Assembly (NCBI GenBank): GCA_039636775.1
Contig: CP143429.1
Span: 2,666,001-2,730,000, forward strand
Direction: 5' to 3'
Source: Micrococcaceae bacterium Sec5.8
GTDB taxonomy: Bacteria; Actinomycetota; Actinomycetes; Actinomycetales; Micrococcaceae
Length of the DNA: 64,000 nt
Both the position numbers and the translations under genes were made by a program. Position 1 is the first letter of the stretch. Each line of letters starts with the position of its first letter. A model generated the notes under the pieces. That model was not told the origin of the DNA. It was given only the letters and a program-made list of their open reading frames with translations, and did no database searches. This document shows, in pieces, positions 1-8,536 of the stretch.

Positions 1-423
1 GCCTTCGCAGTCCGCAGCGCGCACGATGCCGGCTACAGCTCCCGTGTCATCCACAACCATGACCGCCCCGTGCGGACGCTTGCCCATCAGGTGCAGGGCA
101 TCGATGACCGTACTGGCCGGCGAGAGGGTGACCGGTGTTTCCACCACGGGGTGCCGGGTCTTGATCCACGCCGTCACGTCGCGGATCACATTCAGCGGCA
201 CGTCCTGCGGCAGGACCGCCAGGCCCCCGCGGCGTGCCATCGTCTCCGCCATGCGTTTGCCGGTCACCGCCGTCATGTTGGCCGCAACCAAGGGAATCGC
301 CGAGCCTGTTCCGTCATCTGCCGACAGATCCACATCCAGCCGGGAGGTGACGTCGGAACGGGACGGTACAAGGAAGAGGTCCGAGTAGGTCAGGTCGGTG
401 GTGGGCTCGGTCAGGAAACGCAC
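1..423 (-). CDS. guaB1: GuaB1-type IMP dehydrogenase-related protein / GMP reductase (5' part only)
   Basis: The reverse strand encodes a protein starting MRFLTEPTTDLTYSDLFLVP and running off the left edge after 141 residues. The opening, 'LVPSRSDVTSR' and 'IPLVAANMTAVTGKRMAETM' match the N-terminus of the actinobacterial GuaB1 branch of the IMP dehydrogenase/GMP reductase family. The last visible residues ('VIDALHLMGKRPHGAVMVVD') look like the start of an inserted CBS domain. GuaB1 proteins act in purine salvage; mycobacterial GuaB1 has been described as a GMP reductase. The start is GTG at 423, preceded by AAAGGAG at 429-435. The gene diverges from kgd. The catalytic Cys loop lies outside the window, so the activity is inferred from family only. 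Confidence 0.88.
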   Translation of the reverse strand, partial: MRFLTEPTTDLTYSDLFLVPSRSDVTSRLDVDLSADDGTGSAIPLVAANMTAVTGKRMAETMARRGGLAVLPQDVPLNVIRDVTAWIKTRHPVVETPVTLSPASTVIDALHLMGKRPHGAVMVVDDTGAVAGIVRAADCEG

Positions 424-799
424 GGCTGCTCCTTTAGGTTGGCACTGGGAAACGGGCACTGCGGTGCCCCACGGGTTCTCAGTGCGAGTCTAGCCACGCT
501 TCCGCCCGCCGCCGGACAGGCCCGGCCGCGTAACCGGCGGCGGTTCCGAACGCCGCCCGGCGCGCCCCCGGCAGCCTTCCGGCGGTACGCGGTGGTCACT
601 CCGGCGGCACCCGATCCGGCGCTGCCGGGGCGTGTGGAGGCGACTCGATGATTTGAGTCACCCTTATTGGCGGTTTGGCAAGGATCGTCACTAGACTGGC
701 AGAGGTCTGGGTTCACTGGACGCGGAGACTGGTCAGATCGTTGTGCTGAGGCACCGGAACACCAGTGGGAATCAAACTCATGGAAGAGGCGTAATTCAA
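424..799. promoter_or_regulatory. Divergent guaB1/kgd intergenic region
   Basis: This is a 376-bp gene-free stretch between two divergent genes, so it must hold both promoters. On the plus strand a weak sigma-70-like pair, TTGGCG (667-672) and TAGACT (692-697), is separated by 19 bp, about 100 bp before the kgd start. Small ORFs in this stretch have no ribosome-binding site and no family resemblance. I see no riboswitch or strong palindrome. Confidence 0.35.
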
Positions 800-3700
800 G
801 TGCCAGAGCAGCCTAGCCACCGTCTACCCGAGGAATTTGGCGGAAACGAGTGGCTCGTGGACGAACTGTACGAGCGGTACCAGCAGGACAAGAACACGGT
901 GGACGCCAAGTGGTGGCCGCTGTTCGAATCCTTCGGCGCCGACGACAATTCCTCGTCCAACGGAGCCTCAGGCGCAGCGACAGTTGCGCAGCCCTCCACC
1001 CGTGAACTCCCTGTTATCCCTCCGGCGGCAGCGCAGCCGCCGGCGCCGGCACCAACCCCTGCTGCGGCTCCTGCTCCCGCCGCACCCCCTGCTCCTGCTG
1101 CCAAGAAGGCCCCGGCCACTGTTGCCCGCGACGGCTCCAAGACGTCCGAAGCCGGACCGGGCGCAGCGCCGATTCCAGCCCAGCTGCCCAAGAACATCAA
1201 GGCCCCCACCGCCCCCGAAGAAGACGTCGTGTCCGTCCTCCGCGGCCCGGCCAAGGCAATCGCCACCAACATGATCACCAGCCTGGAGGTGCCCACCGCC
1301 ACCAGCGTGCGGGCCATTCCCGCCAAGCTCCTGATCGATAACCGGGTGGTCATCAACTCCAACCTGGCCCGCGCCCGCGGCGGCAAGGTTTCCTTTACGC
1401 ACCTGATCGGCTACGCCGTCATCCGTGCCCTGGCCCAGTTCCCTTCGATGAACGTCTACTACGACGAGGTCGATGGCAAGCCGGTCGCTGTCCAGCCGGC
1501 GCACGTGAACTTCGGCATCGCCATTGACATGCCCAAGCCCGACGGCAGCCGCCTGCTCATGGTGCCGAACATCAAGAAGGCGGAGACGCTGAACTTCTCC
1601 GAGTTCTGGCACACCTACGAGGACCTGATCAAGCGTGCCCGTGCCGGCAAGCTGACCGCTGATGACCACTCCGGCACCACGGTGTCGTTGACCAACCCCG
1701 GCGGCATCGGAACCGTGCACTCGGTGCCCCGCCTGTCCAAGGGCCAGGCCGCCATCATCGGCGTCGGCGCACTGGACTACCCGGCGGAATTCCAGGGTGC
1801 CAGCGCAAAGATCATCGCCCAGAACGCCATCAGCAAAGTGCTCACGCTGACCTCCACCTATGACCACCGGGTCATCCAGGGCGCCGGCAGCGGTGAGTTC
1901 CTCAAGCTGGTCCACCAGCTGCTGCTGGGCGCGCAGAACTTCTACGATGAAATCTTTGAGTCCCTGCGCATCCCGTACGAGCCCGTGCGCTGGAGTCCGG
2001 ACCTGCAGGTGGATCCGGCCGACGAAATCAACAAGGTCGCCCGGATCCAGCAGCTGATCCACGCCTACCGCGTCCGCGGCCACCTCATGGCGGACACCGA
2101 TCCGCTGGAGTACGTCCAACGCAAGCACCCGGACCTCGACGTCCTGACCTACGGCCTGACACTGTGGGACCTGGACCGCGAATGGCCCACCGGCGGTTTT
2201 GGCGGCAAGCCCATGCTGGCCTTCCGCGACATCCTCGGTGTTCTCCGCGACGCCTACTGCCGCACCACCGGCATCGAGTACATGCACATCCAGGACCCCG
2301 AAGAGCGCAAATGGTTCCAGGACCAGCTGGAGCACCCGTACTCCAAGCCGAGCCGCGACGAGCAGCTCCGCATTGTCTCCAAGCTCAACGCCGCCGAAGC
2401 CTTCGAGACCTTCCTGCAGACGAAGTTCGTCGGCCAGAAGCGCTTCTCGCTGGAGGGCGGCGAGTCCCTGATTCCGCTGCTGGACGCCATCATCTCCGAC
2501 GCGGCCGACGACGAACTCGACGAAGTGGCGATTGGCATGGCCCACCGCGGCCGGCTGAACGTGCTCACCAACATCGCCGGCAAGACCTACGCCCAGGTCT
2601 TCCGCGAATTTGAGGGCACCCAGGATCCGCGCTCCGTCCAGGGCTCCGGTGACGTGAAGTACCACCTCGGCACCGAGGGTACGTTTACCTCGGACAACGG
2701 CAAGCAGACCAAGGTCTACCTCGCCGCCAACCCGTCCCACCTCGAGGCCGTGGACTCCGTGCTTGAAGGCATCGTCCGCGCCAAGCAGGACCTCCTGAAC
2801 CAGGGCGAAGCGTTCCCCGTACTTCCGATCATGGTCCACGGCGACGCCGCCTTCGCCGGACAAGGCGTAGTAGCCGAAACGCTTAACCTCTCCCAGCTGC
2901 GTGGCTACCGGACCGGCGGCACCATCCACGTCGTCGTCAACAACCAGGTCGGTTTCACCACCGCCCCGTCATCGTCGCGTTCCTCCACCTACTCCACGGA
3001 CGTCGCGAAGATGATCCAGGCACCGGTGTTCCACGTCAACGGCGATGACCCCGAGGCCGTGGTCCGCATTGGGCAACTTGCCTACGAATTCCGCCAGCGG
3101 TTCCATAAGGACGTCGTCATCGACATGGTCTGCTACCGCCGCCGCGGCCACAACGAGGGTGATGACCCCTCGATGACCCAGCCGCTGATGTACAACCTGA
3201 TTGAAGCCAAGCGATCAGTCCGCAAGCTGTACACCGAATCGTTGATCGGCCGCGGCGACATCACCGAAGAGGAAGCCGAACAGCTGCTGCGCGACTACCA
3301 GGAACGGCTGGAACGGGTCTTTGCGGAAACCCATGCCGCGCAGACCTCCCCGATCCCGGTCATCACGGCCGATTCTGCGGCCGTCTCCGATCTTGAGCGC
3401 CCCAAGTCCCAGCAGACCGATTCGATGATCGGCGCTGCGGTGTCCACTGCGATTTCGGCCGAGACGCTCGCCCGCATCGGCAAGGCCCACACCGACATTC
3501 CGGATGGTTTCACGGTCCACGCCAAGCTCAAGCAGCTGCTGGAAAAGCGCGACGTCATGTCCCGTGAAGGCGGCATTGACTGGGGCTTCGGTGAGCTCGC
3601 GGCCTTCGGTTCGCTCGTCATGGAAGGCGTCCCTGTCCGGCTCGCCGGCCAGGACTCGCGCCGCGGCACCTTCGTGCAGCGCCACGCCGTCTTCCACGAC

Positions 3701-4597
3701 CGCGCCAACGGCGACGAGTGGCTGCCGTTGGAACACCTCTCCGACGACCAGGCAAAGCTGTCGATCTACGATTCCCTGCTCTCCGAATACGCGGCCATGG
3801 GCTTTGAATACGGCTACTCGGTGGAGCGCCCGGATGCCCTGGTGCTGTGGGAAGCGCAATTTGGTGACTTCGTCAACGGCGCGCAGACCATTATCGATGA
3901 GTTCATCTCCTCCGCCGAGCAGAAGTGGGGCCAGCGTTCCTCGCTGGTACTCATGCTTCCGCACGGCTACGAAGGCCAGGGCCCGGACCACTCCTCCGCC
4001 CGGATCGAACGCTTCCTGCAGATGTGCGCGGAAGAAAACATGATCGTGGCCAACCCCACCACCTCGGCGTCACACTTCCACTTGCTGCGCCGCCAGGCGT
4101 ACAACCGGCCGCGGAAGCCGCTCATCGTGTTCACGCCCAAGCAGCTGCTCCGGTTGAAGGCCGCCGCGTCGTCCGTCGAGGACTTCACCACCGGCACCTT
4201 CCTGCCCGTCATCCCGGAGCACGAGCAGCTGCAGTCTGAAACGGTGGAACGTGTCCTGCTGGTTTCGGGCCGCCTGTACTACGACCTGCTGTCCACCCGG
4301 CAGAAGACCGGGGACAAGACGACGGCTATCGTCAGGGTCGAGCAGCTGTACCCGCTGCCGGCTGCCGAGATCGCCGCAGAGCTGGCCAAGTACCCGAATG
4401 CGGACGTTGTCTGGGCGCAGGACGAGCCCGCGAACCAGGGCCCGTGGCCGTTTATCGGCCTCACCCTTCCGGACGCCCTGGACCGCCGTGTCCGCCTCGT
4501 TTCCCGTTCCGCCTCGGCGTCCACCGCGGCGGGATCGATGAAACGCCACGCAGCGGAGCAGGACACGCTGCTCAAGCAGGCGTTCGCACGGAAGTAG
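800..4597 (+). CDS. kgd: Multifunctional 2-oxoglutarate decarboxylase/dehydrogenase E1 with fused E2 succinyltransferase domain
   Basis: This 1265-residue protein is the actinobacterial KGD/OdhA-type enzyme. It converts 2-oxoglutarate in the TCA cycle, using thiamine diphosphate, and carries its own acyltransferase domain. Order of parts: the E1 N-terminal helix segment (residues ~8-40, 'EFGGNEWLVDELYERYQQDK'); an Ala/Pro linker (~65-135); an E2 catalytic domain (~140-390) with 'TYDHRVIQGA' near residue 356; and the dehydrogenase body with the ThDP segment 'GDAAFAGQG' near residue 680 and 'VVVNNQVGFTT'. There is no lipoyl domain, as usual for this fusion. An in-frame ATG exists at 743, but GTG at 800 (VPEQPSHRLPEEFGG) matches the family N-terminus and follows GGAAGAGG at 782-789. 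A strong terminator follows at 4604. The family is normally controlled by the FHA protein GarA/OdhI, which is not in this window. Confidence 0.95.
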   Translation: MPEQPSHRLPEEFGGNEWLVDELYERYQQDKNTVDAKWWPLFESFGADDNSSSNGASGAATVAQPSTRELPVIPPAAAQPPAPAPTPAAAPAPAAPPAPAAKKAPATVARDGSKTSEAGPGAAPIPAQLPKNIKAPTAPEEDVVSVLRGPAKAIATNMITSLEVPTATSVRAIPAKLLIDNRVVINSNLARARGGKVSFTHLIGYAVIRALAQFPSMNVYYDEVDGKPVAVQPAHVNFGIAIDMPKPDGSRLLMVPNIKKAETLNFSEFWHTYEDLIKRARAGKLTADDHSGTTVSLTNPGGIGTVHSVPRLSKGQAAIIGVGALDYPAEFQGASAKIIAQNAISKVLTLTSTYDHRVIQGAGSGEFLKLVHQLLLGAQNFYDEIFESLRIPYEPVRWSPDLQVDPADEINKVARIQQLIHAYRVRGHLMADTDPLEYVQRKHPDLDVLTYGLTLWDLDREWPTGGFGGKPMLAFRDILGVLRDAYCRTTGIEYMHIQDPEERKWFQDQLEHPYSKPSRDEQLRIVSKLNAAEAFETFLQTKFVGQKRFSLEGGESLIPLLDAIISDAADDELDEVAIGMAHRGRLNVLTNIAGKTYAQVFREFEGTQDPRSVQGSGDVKYHLGTEGTFTSDNGKQTKVYLAANPSHLEAVDSVLEGIVRAKQDLLNQGEAFPVLPIMVHGDAAFAGQGVVAETLNLSQLRGYRTGGTIHVVVNNQVGFTTAPSSSRSSTYSTDVAKMIQAPVFHVNGDDPEAVVRIGQLAYEFRQRFHKDVVIDMVCYRRRGHNEGDDPSMTQPLMYNLIEAKRSVRKLYTESLIGRGDITEEEAEQLLRDYQERLERVFAETHAAQTSPIPVITADSAAVSDLERPKSQQTDSMIGAAVSTAISAETLARIGKAHTDIPDGFTVHAKLKQLLEKRDVMSREGGIDWGFGELAAFGSLVMEGVPVRLAGQDSRRGTFVQRHAVFHDRANGDEWLPLEHLSDDQAKLSIYDSLLSEYAAMGFEYGYSVERPDALVLWEAQFGDFVNGAQTIIDEFISSAEQKWGQRSSLVLMLPHGYEGQGPDHSSARIERFLQMCAEENMIVANPTTSASHFHLLRRQAYNRPRKPLIVFTPKQLLRLKAAASSVEDFTTGTFLPVIPEHEQLQSETVERVLLVSGRLYYDLLSTRQKTGDKTTAIVRVEQLYPLPAAEIAAELAKYPNADVVWAQDEPANQGPWPFIGLTLPDALDRRVRLVSRSASASTAAGSMKRHAAEQDTLLKQAFARK

Positions 4598-4603
4598 GGC
4601 CTA

Positions 4604-4656
4604 CGGTGCCCGGCCGGAGATGGAAACATGCGACTCCGGCCGGGCACCGTTGTTTA
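4604..4656 (+). terminator. Rho-independent terminator after kgd
   Basis: A perfect 15-bp inverted repeat (CGGTGCCCGGCCGGA at 4604-4618 and its complement at 4635-4649) is followed by TTGTTT. It starts 7 bp after the kgd stop. Confidence 0.85.
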
Positions 4657-4729
4657 ACCGGCAGAGTTCCCCCATTGTTGATCGTTGCGGGAACGGTTTA
4701 TTGAAACGCTTAGAAGTGAAGAGGTAGTT

Positions 4730-5329
4730 GTGGAAGATCGGAAGCTGCGGATCGTAGCCGTAGGCGATGAGGTACTGGCCGGGCTGGGGGACCCCCGTGC
4801 GCTGGGCTGGCTGGGCCGCGTCCTGGCCCGCACCCCGCAGGACGCCCTGTCCCTGGAGTGCTACCCCCTGCCCTGCCCGCAGGAAGGCACCGAGGGCCTG
4901 GCCGCCCGCTGGTTCGAGGAAGCCGGACGGCGCTTCAGCGATCACAGCGAGAACCGCCTGGTGGTCGGCCTCTCCGGCCGCGATGTCGAGTTTGGCCTTT
5001 CCACGGCCCGCAGCCGCCTCAACCTCGCCAACATCCTGGATTCCGCGTCGCAAAACAGGATTGAAGTGTTCGTCGTGGGCCCGCCCCCGACGCTTGACCC
5101 TGCCCACAACCGCCGGCTCGGAGAGCTCAACACCGCTTTCGCGGACGTCACCACCCGGCGCAAGCACCTCTACGTCGATACCTTCTCACCGCTGCTGAAC
5201 CACGAGCAGTGGCGCCAGGACCTCGCTGCCAACGGCGGCACCCCCGGCCAGGCCGGCTACGGTTTGATGGCCTGGCTTGTGCTGCACCGCGGCTGGTTCC
5301 AATGGCTGAAGGTCGACGCTCCGGAGTAA
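4730..5329 (+). CDS. SGNH/GDSL-hydrolase-like protein lacking canonical catalytic residues
   Basis: This 199-residue protein is predicted cytoplasmic. It keeps the SGNH-hydrolase layout: a first block 'VAVGDEVLAGLGDPRALGW', where GDSL enzymes have Gly-Asp-Ser, and a last block 'NGGTPGQAGYGLMAWLVL', where active enzymes have Asp-x-x-His-Pro. The nucleophilic Ser is Glu here, and the usual Asp and His positions read Asn and Thr. It may therefore be a binding protein or a divergent enzyme. GTG at 4730 follows a GAAGAGG-type ribosome-binding site by about 6 bp; an ATG at 4685 in the same frame is less well placed. The gene stands alone between the kgd terminator and the PadR operon. Confidence 0.7.
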   Translation: MEDRKLRIVAVGDEVLAGLGDPRALGWLGRVLARTPQDALSLECYPLPCPQEGTEGLAARWFEEAGRRFSDHSENRLVVGLSGRDVEFGLSTARSRLNLANILDSASQNRIEVFVVGPPPTLDPAHNRRLGELNTAFADVTTRRKHLYVDTFSPLLNHEQWRQDLAANGGTPGQAGYGLMAWLVLHRGWFQWLKVDAPE

Positions 5330-5364
5330 GCCGGTCCGCGGCACCGGAGGGTCCGGCGAATACG

Positions 5365-5425
5365 CGATATATCTTGACCGTGCGGGTTGGACGATATAGC
5401 GTGACAGTATAGTCACGCTATATCG
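5365..5425. promoter_or_regulatory. Long palindromic operator, probable site of the PadR regulator encoded downstream
   Basis: CGATATAGCGTGAC (5392-5405) is followed after 6 bp by its exact reverse complement (5412-5425), a perfect 14-bp dyad. A third half-site, CGATATATCTTGAC (5365-5378), matches the first at 12 of 14 positions in direct orientation and contains a TTGACC -35-like hexamer (5374-5379). The dyad spacer includes a TATAGT -10-like hexamer (5408-5413). The array lies about 40 bp before the DUF4097 gene, whose operon ends in a PadR gene, so autoregulation is the simplest reading. Binding itself is inferred. Confidence 0.75.
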
Positions 5426-5462
5426 CAAAGGTGACCAGAGCGCACCGCCTCCTGGAGGAACC

Positions 5463-6290
5463 ATGGAAGAGAACACCTGGACCGTCACCGGCCCGCAGAC
5501 CATCGACGTCGACGGCGTCAGCGCGCTGAAGCTTGGCATCGTCAGGGGCCGCTTCGACATCGTCAGCCACGATGACGCCGTCGCCCGGATCGAGGTGTCC
5601 GAGGTCCACGGCGATCCGCTGGCGATCAGCCTGGTCAACGGACGCCTTGAGGTGCGGCACCAGCTGCACGGGCCGCAAGGCTGGTTCAAGAATCTCATGG
5701 GTACCGTCAACAACAGCAGCAGCAACTCGGTGATCATCAGCATCGCCCTGCCGGCCGGCGTCGAAGTCGAGGCGGGCACGGTCAGCGGCGACGGCATGGT
5801 ATCCGGGTTGGGCGGTTACATCCGCCTCAACACAGTCTCCGGTTCCGTCCTGGCCGACGGCACCTCCGGCAACCTGTCCGTCAACACCGTCAGCGGCGAA
5901 GTGATCGCCCGCAACCACCACGGTGTCCTGACAGCCAAAAGCGTCTCGGGCGAGGTCACGGCCTCCGGGGATTTCAGCAATATCCGCGCCAACACCGTCA
6001 GTGGCGACCTCAGCTTCGACCTGCACGGCTTCACCCAGGACTTCGGCGCCAACTCAGTATCAGGGGATGTCACCATCCGCCTGCCGCACGACGTCGGCGT
6101 GGACATCATCGCCAAGTCTGCCAGCGGCGCCGTCGTCCTGGACAACCAGAGCTACAAACAGACCGGCGGCACCGTCCAAACCATTACGGGCCCGGACGCC
6201 CAGCTCATGCTGGTCCGGACAAATACCGTGTCAGGGAAGACGTCGATCTTCCACGGTCCGCCTGACACGAATACCACCGAAGGACTCTGA
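5463..6290 (+). CDS. DUF4097-family beta-strand repeat protein
   Basis: This 275-residue protein has no signal peptide or membrane segment. From residue ~100 it is a run of short beta-strand units marked by a recurring 'NTVSG/KSVSG/NSVSG' motif (at least seven copies), typical of the DUF4097 right-handed beta-helix-like family. The function of this family is not established; many members sit beside PadR or LiaR-type regulators and respond to envelope stress. ATG at 5463 follows CTGGAGGA. The stop overlaps the PadR start by one base (TGATG), so the two are translationally coupled. The operator at 5365-5425 precedes the gene. Confidence 0.85.
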   Translation: MEENTWTVTGPQTIDVDGVSALKLGIVRGRFDIVSHDDAVARIEVSEVHGDPLAISLVNGRLEVRHQLHGPQGWFKNLMGTVNNSSSNSVIISIALPAGVEVEAGTVSGDGMVSGLGGYIRLNTVSGSVLADGTSGNLSVNTVSGEVIARNHHGVLTAKSVSGEVTASGDFSNIRANTVSGDLSFDLHGFTQDFGANSVSGDVTIRLPHDVGVDIIAKSASGAVVLDNQSYKQTGGTVQTITGPDAQLMLVRTNTVSGKTSIFHGPPDTNTTEGL

Positions 6291-6910
6291 TGCCTCCGGT
6301 CTTCGCCCACGGGGCGCTGCGGCTCTATCTGCTTGCCCTGCTGGAGCCGGGTCCCAAGCACGGCTACGAACTTATCAAAGCACTCAGCGAACGCTTCGGT
6401 GGCACCTACTCCCCCAGCGCAGGCACCATCTACCCGCGGCTGGCCAAGCTTGAGGAGGAAGGTCTCGTCGCCACCCACTCCGAGGGGCGCCGGACCTACT
6501 ACAGCATTACAGCGCGCGGGCTGGTGGAGCTCGAGCGCAGGCGCGATGACCTGGCCGGTGTGGAAAATGACATCTCCGCATCGGTCCGCCGCCTCGCTGA
6601 CAACCTGCGGCAGGACATCAAGGTCAATATGCGCGGCCTGCGCGCTGATCTGGCCGCGACAGCCGAGGCGGCGCGGTCCTCGGCCCGGGCGGCCGGATCG
6701 ACTGTCGCCGCCCTCGCCGGCCAACGGTATTCGCAGGAGGGCGATAACCGGCTGCGGGAGGCGGAGATGCTGGTGCAGGCTTTCCGCGACGACGTCCGGG
6801 TGGAGCTGCGGCGCCATGGCGGCCAGCGCCCGATCACGGCCGTGACCCTGGAGACCGTCAAGACGGTGTTGGACCAGGCCAGGATCTCCATCCGGAATTC
6901 CCTGGACTAG
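6290..6910 (+). CDS. PadR-family transcriptional regulator
   Basis: This 206-residue regulator has the PadR winged helix-turn-helix at residues ~8-80: 'LEPGPKHGYELIKAL', 'SAGTIYPRLAKLEEEGLV' and the wing 'GRRTYYSITARGLVEL'. After it come a helical, probably coiled-coil region and a C-terminal helix ('ITAVTLETVKTVLDQAR'). PadR proteins are dimeric repressors that often control the operon they belong to. The gene overlaps DUF4097 by one base and is probably the protein that binds the palindrome at 5392-5425. No ligand can be predicted. Confidence 0.9.
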   Translation: MPPVFAHGALRLYLLALLEPGPKHGYELIKALSERFGGTYSPSAGTIYPRLAKLEEEGLVATHSEGRRTYYSITARGLVELERRRDDLAGVENDISASVRRLADNLRQDIKVNMRGLRADLAATAEAARSSARAAGSTVAALAGQRYSQEGDNRLREAEMLVQAFRDDVRVELRRHGGQRPITAVTLETVKTVLDQARISIRNSLD

Positions 6911-7027
6911 GCCTGCGCTTGATGTACCCGTTCGGACCCCTGCCGCCCCGCCAGTTCGCAGCAGGTGTTCCGATGTGGGAGACTTGAGGGCAGCTCTTTT
7001 GAGTACCAGAAATTAAGGAGGCCAGCT

Positions 7028-7102
7028 ATGAGCAAGCGTGCACGTAAACGTCGTGACCGTAAGCGTGGCGGCGCGAACCACGGCAAGCGCCCCAACGCCT
7101 AA
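7028..7102 (+). CDS. Ribosomal protein bL37 (24 aa)
   Basis: ATG at 7028 opens a 24-residue, strongly basic protein, MSKRARKRRDRKRGGANHGK plus RPNA. This matches the very small 50S protein bL37 found in mycobacterial ribosomes and conserved in actinobacteria. An excellent AAGGAGG ribosome-binding site lies at 7015-7021 and a strong terminator follows at 7131, so it is a monocistronic unit. Annotation by length cut-off would miss it. Confidence 0.9.
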   Translation: MSKRARKRRDRKRGGANHGKRPNA

Positions 7103-7130
7103 GCAAAGCTTGGAATGACAGCTTAAGACA

Positions 7131-7172
7131 AATGACCCCGGAACCTCACGGTTCCGGGGTCATTTGTTGTTG
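7131..7172 (+). terminator. Rho-independent terminator after bL37
   Basis: AATGACCCCGGAACC (7131-7145) and its perfect complement (7150-7164) form a 15-bp stem with a 4-base loop, followed by TGTTGTT. It lies between the bL37 gene and the convergent rsrA gene. Confidence 0.85.
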
Positions 7173-7199
7173 GGGGCCCTGCCCGGCGGTTCCGCGGCG

Positions 7200-7460
7200 T
7201 CAGGCCTCAACCGGATTGCTGGCGTGGATGCGGTCCAGGATTGAGTTCTTCAGGTTTTCCGGGGCGGCCTCGGTACATGAACGCTTCACCATGACCCGGA
7301 TGACGCATTCGAGGTCGTACTGCTCGAAGCACTCGGGACAGCCGTCCAGGTGGTCCTTGATCTCGGCAATGTCCTCACGGGTGAGGGCACCGTCGAGGTA
7401 CTCGTAGATACGTTGCATCCGGGTGTCGTCGCAGTCGCCCAGTCCCTGGCAGTCGCTCAT
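7200..7460 (-). CDS. rsrA: Mycothiol-system anti-sigma-R factor RsrA
   Basis: This 86-residue protein has the zinc-binding anti-sigma motif H37-x3-C41-x2-C44 ('HLDGCPEC'), plus Cys at 4, 10, 51 and 61. RsrA holds SigR inactive under reducing conditions and releases it when its cysteines oxidise. The start overlaps the sigR stop by 4 bases (ATGA at 7457-7460), the standard sigR-rsrA arrangement, which couples the amounts of the two proteins. Confidence 0.93.
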   Translation of the reverse strand: MSDCQGLGDCDDTRMQRIYEYLDGALTREDIAEIKDHLDGCPECFEQYDLECVIRVMVKRSCTEAAPENLKNSILDRIHASNPVEA

Positions 7461-8185
7461 TTCCTGTTCTCCTGTTTGTTGCTTCCGGCCGCGGTGGTAT
7501 CTGCGGCCTTGAATCCGCGCTCGGCGGCGTAGTCGGCGAGCATGTCCCGCAGCATTTTCCGGCCCCGGTGGAGCCGGGACATGACGGTCCCGATCGGGGT
7601 GTTCATAATCTCTGAGATTTCTTTGTACGCGAAGCCCTCAACGTCGGCAAAGTAGACCGCCAGCCGGAATTCCTCAGGAATGGACTGCAGGGCCCGCTTC
7701 ACGTCCGAGTCCGGCAGATGGTCCAGCGCCTCGGCCTCCGCCGAGCGCAGCCCGGCGGAGGTATGCGATTCGGCCCGGGCCAATTGCCAGTCCTCGATGG
7801 TGTCCGAGTTCGACTGCAGCGGCTCGCGCTGACGCTTGCGGTAGAGGTTGATGTACGTGTTCGTCAGGATGCGGTACAGCCAGGCCTTTAAGTTGGTGCC
7901 GGGCTTGTACTGGTGGAATGCGGAGAACGCCTTGGTATACGCCTCCTGGACCAGGTCCTCGGCATCAGCGGGGTTCCGGGCCATTCTCATGGCCGCGGAG
8001 TACAGCTGGTCCACATACTGCATGGCGTCGCGTTCGAACCGAACCCGCCGCTCCTCGGTGGTTTCGGTCGTGACGTCCAGTGCTTGCCCGTCCACGATTG
8101 TCTCGCGGGCGGCAGCATCCTGCTTCGCGCTGGTCTCTTCGACGGCCTCGTGCGTGGCCGCAACGGCCGGATCCATGGTGCTCAT
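7457..8185 (-). CDS. sigR: RNA polymerase sigma factor SigR/SigH (redox-stress ECF sigma)
   Basis: This 242-residue ECF sigma factor has region 2 with '[20 protein letters not shown]' and '[20 protein letters not shown]', and region 4 with '[20 protein letters not shown]' and '[18 protein letters not shown]'. It directs the thiol-oxidation regulon. The chosen start is ATG at 8185 ([10 protein letters not shown]). The same frame stays open upstream to a GTG at 8389, which would add 68 residues. A GGAAT-N18-GTT promoter sits just beyond that, so two protein forms are possible, as known for SigR and SigR' of Streptomyces. It is followed by rsrA with a 4-base overlap. Confidence 0.92.
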   Translation of the reverse strand: MSTMDPAVAATHEAVEETSAKQDAAARETIVDGQALDVTTETTEERRVRFERDAMQYVDQLYSAAMRMARNPADAEDLVQEAYTKAFSAFHQYKPGTNLKAWLYRILTNTYINLYRKRQREPLQSNSDTIEDWQLARAESHTSAGLRSAEAEALDHLPDSDVKRALQSIPEEFRLAVYFADVEGFAYKEISEIMNTPIGTVMSRLHRGRKMLRDMLADYAAERGFKAADTTAAGSNKQENRK

Positions 8186-8441
8186 TGCCTTCAAGTCTAC
8201 TGTCACCCTCCGGCGGTCACCTGAAGGCGCGGGGGTGGCCCCGCCGCGCAGTGCTCCAGCCCATGGTCCAGCCGGCTCCGTTGGCCGCAAATCGTCCTTC
8301 ACCAGAAGCAAATTTTCCCCTCCCTGCACCACGACGGACCGCTCAGGCCGGGCCGCGGTGTTCCGGCCCGTTGCCCGGGCCCATCGCACGTCTCACGCTC
8401 GCTATCCAGACAGCTTTCAGCAGCTGGTTCCTGCCTTTTCC
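8186..8441 (-). promoter_or_regulatory. sigR leader with in-frame upstream extension
   Basis: This 256-bp stretch lies between the candidate SigR promoter and the short SigR start. It is open in the sigR frame from GTG at 8389 to ATG at 8185, encoding 68 low-complexity Pro/Gly/Ala/Arg residues. It can be a long 5' leader or the N-terminal extension of a SigR' form. I see no strong ribosome-binding site at 8389. Confidence 0.45.
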
Positions 8442-8467
8442 AACCCCGCCCGGCGGGCAAATATTCC
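8442..8467 (-). promoter_or_regulatory. Candidate SigR-dependent autoregulatory promoter of sigR
   Basis: On the minus strand GGAAT (8467-8463) is separated by exactly 18 bp from GTT (8444-8442). This fits the published SigR/SigH consensus GGAAT-N18/19-GTT. It points at sigR, and autoactivation of sigR is standard in the family. Confidence 0.7.
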
Positions 8468-8536
8468 ACAAAGATGCAAGACTAGAACCGACTCTCCCGC
8501 ATCAAACCCGCGGTTCGTTTCTCCAGGAGGAAATTC

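Noticed and set aside
411..716. Minus-strand ORF of 101 codons between guaB1 and kgd
   Set aside because: It overlaps the guaB1 start and ribosome-binding site, has Arg/Gly/Ala-biased composition and no ribosome-binding site.
968..2929. Long open frame on the minus strand across kgd (653 codons)
   Set aside because: It is a high-GC codon-bias shadow of kgd: composition is Gly/Val/Asp/His-rich with no family motif, and it is antisense to a certain gene.
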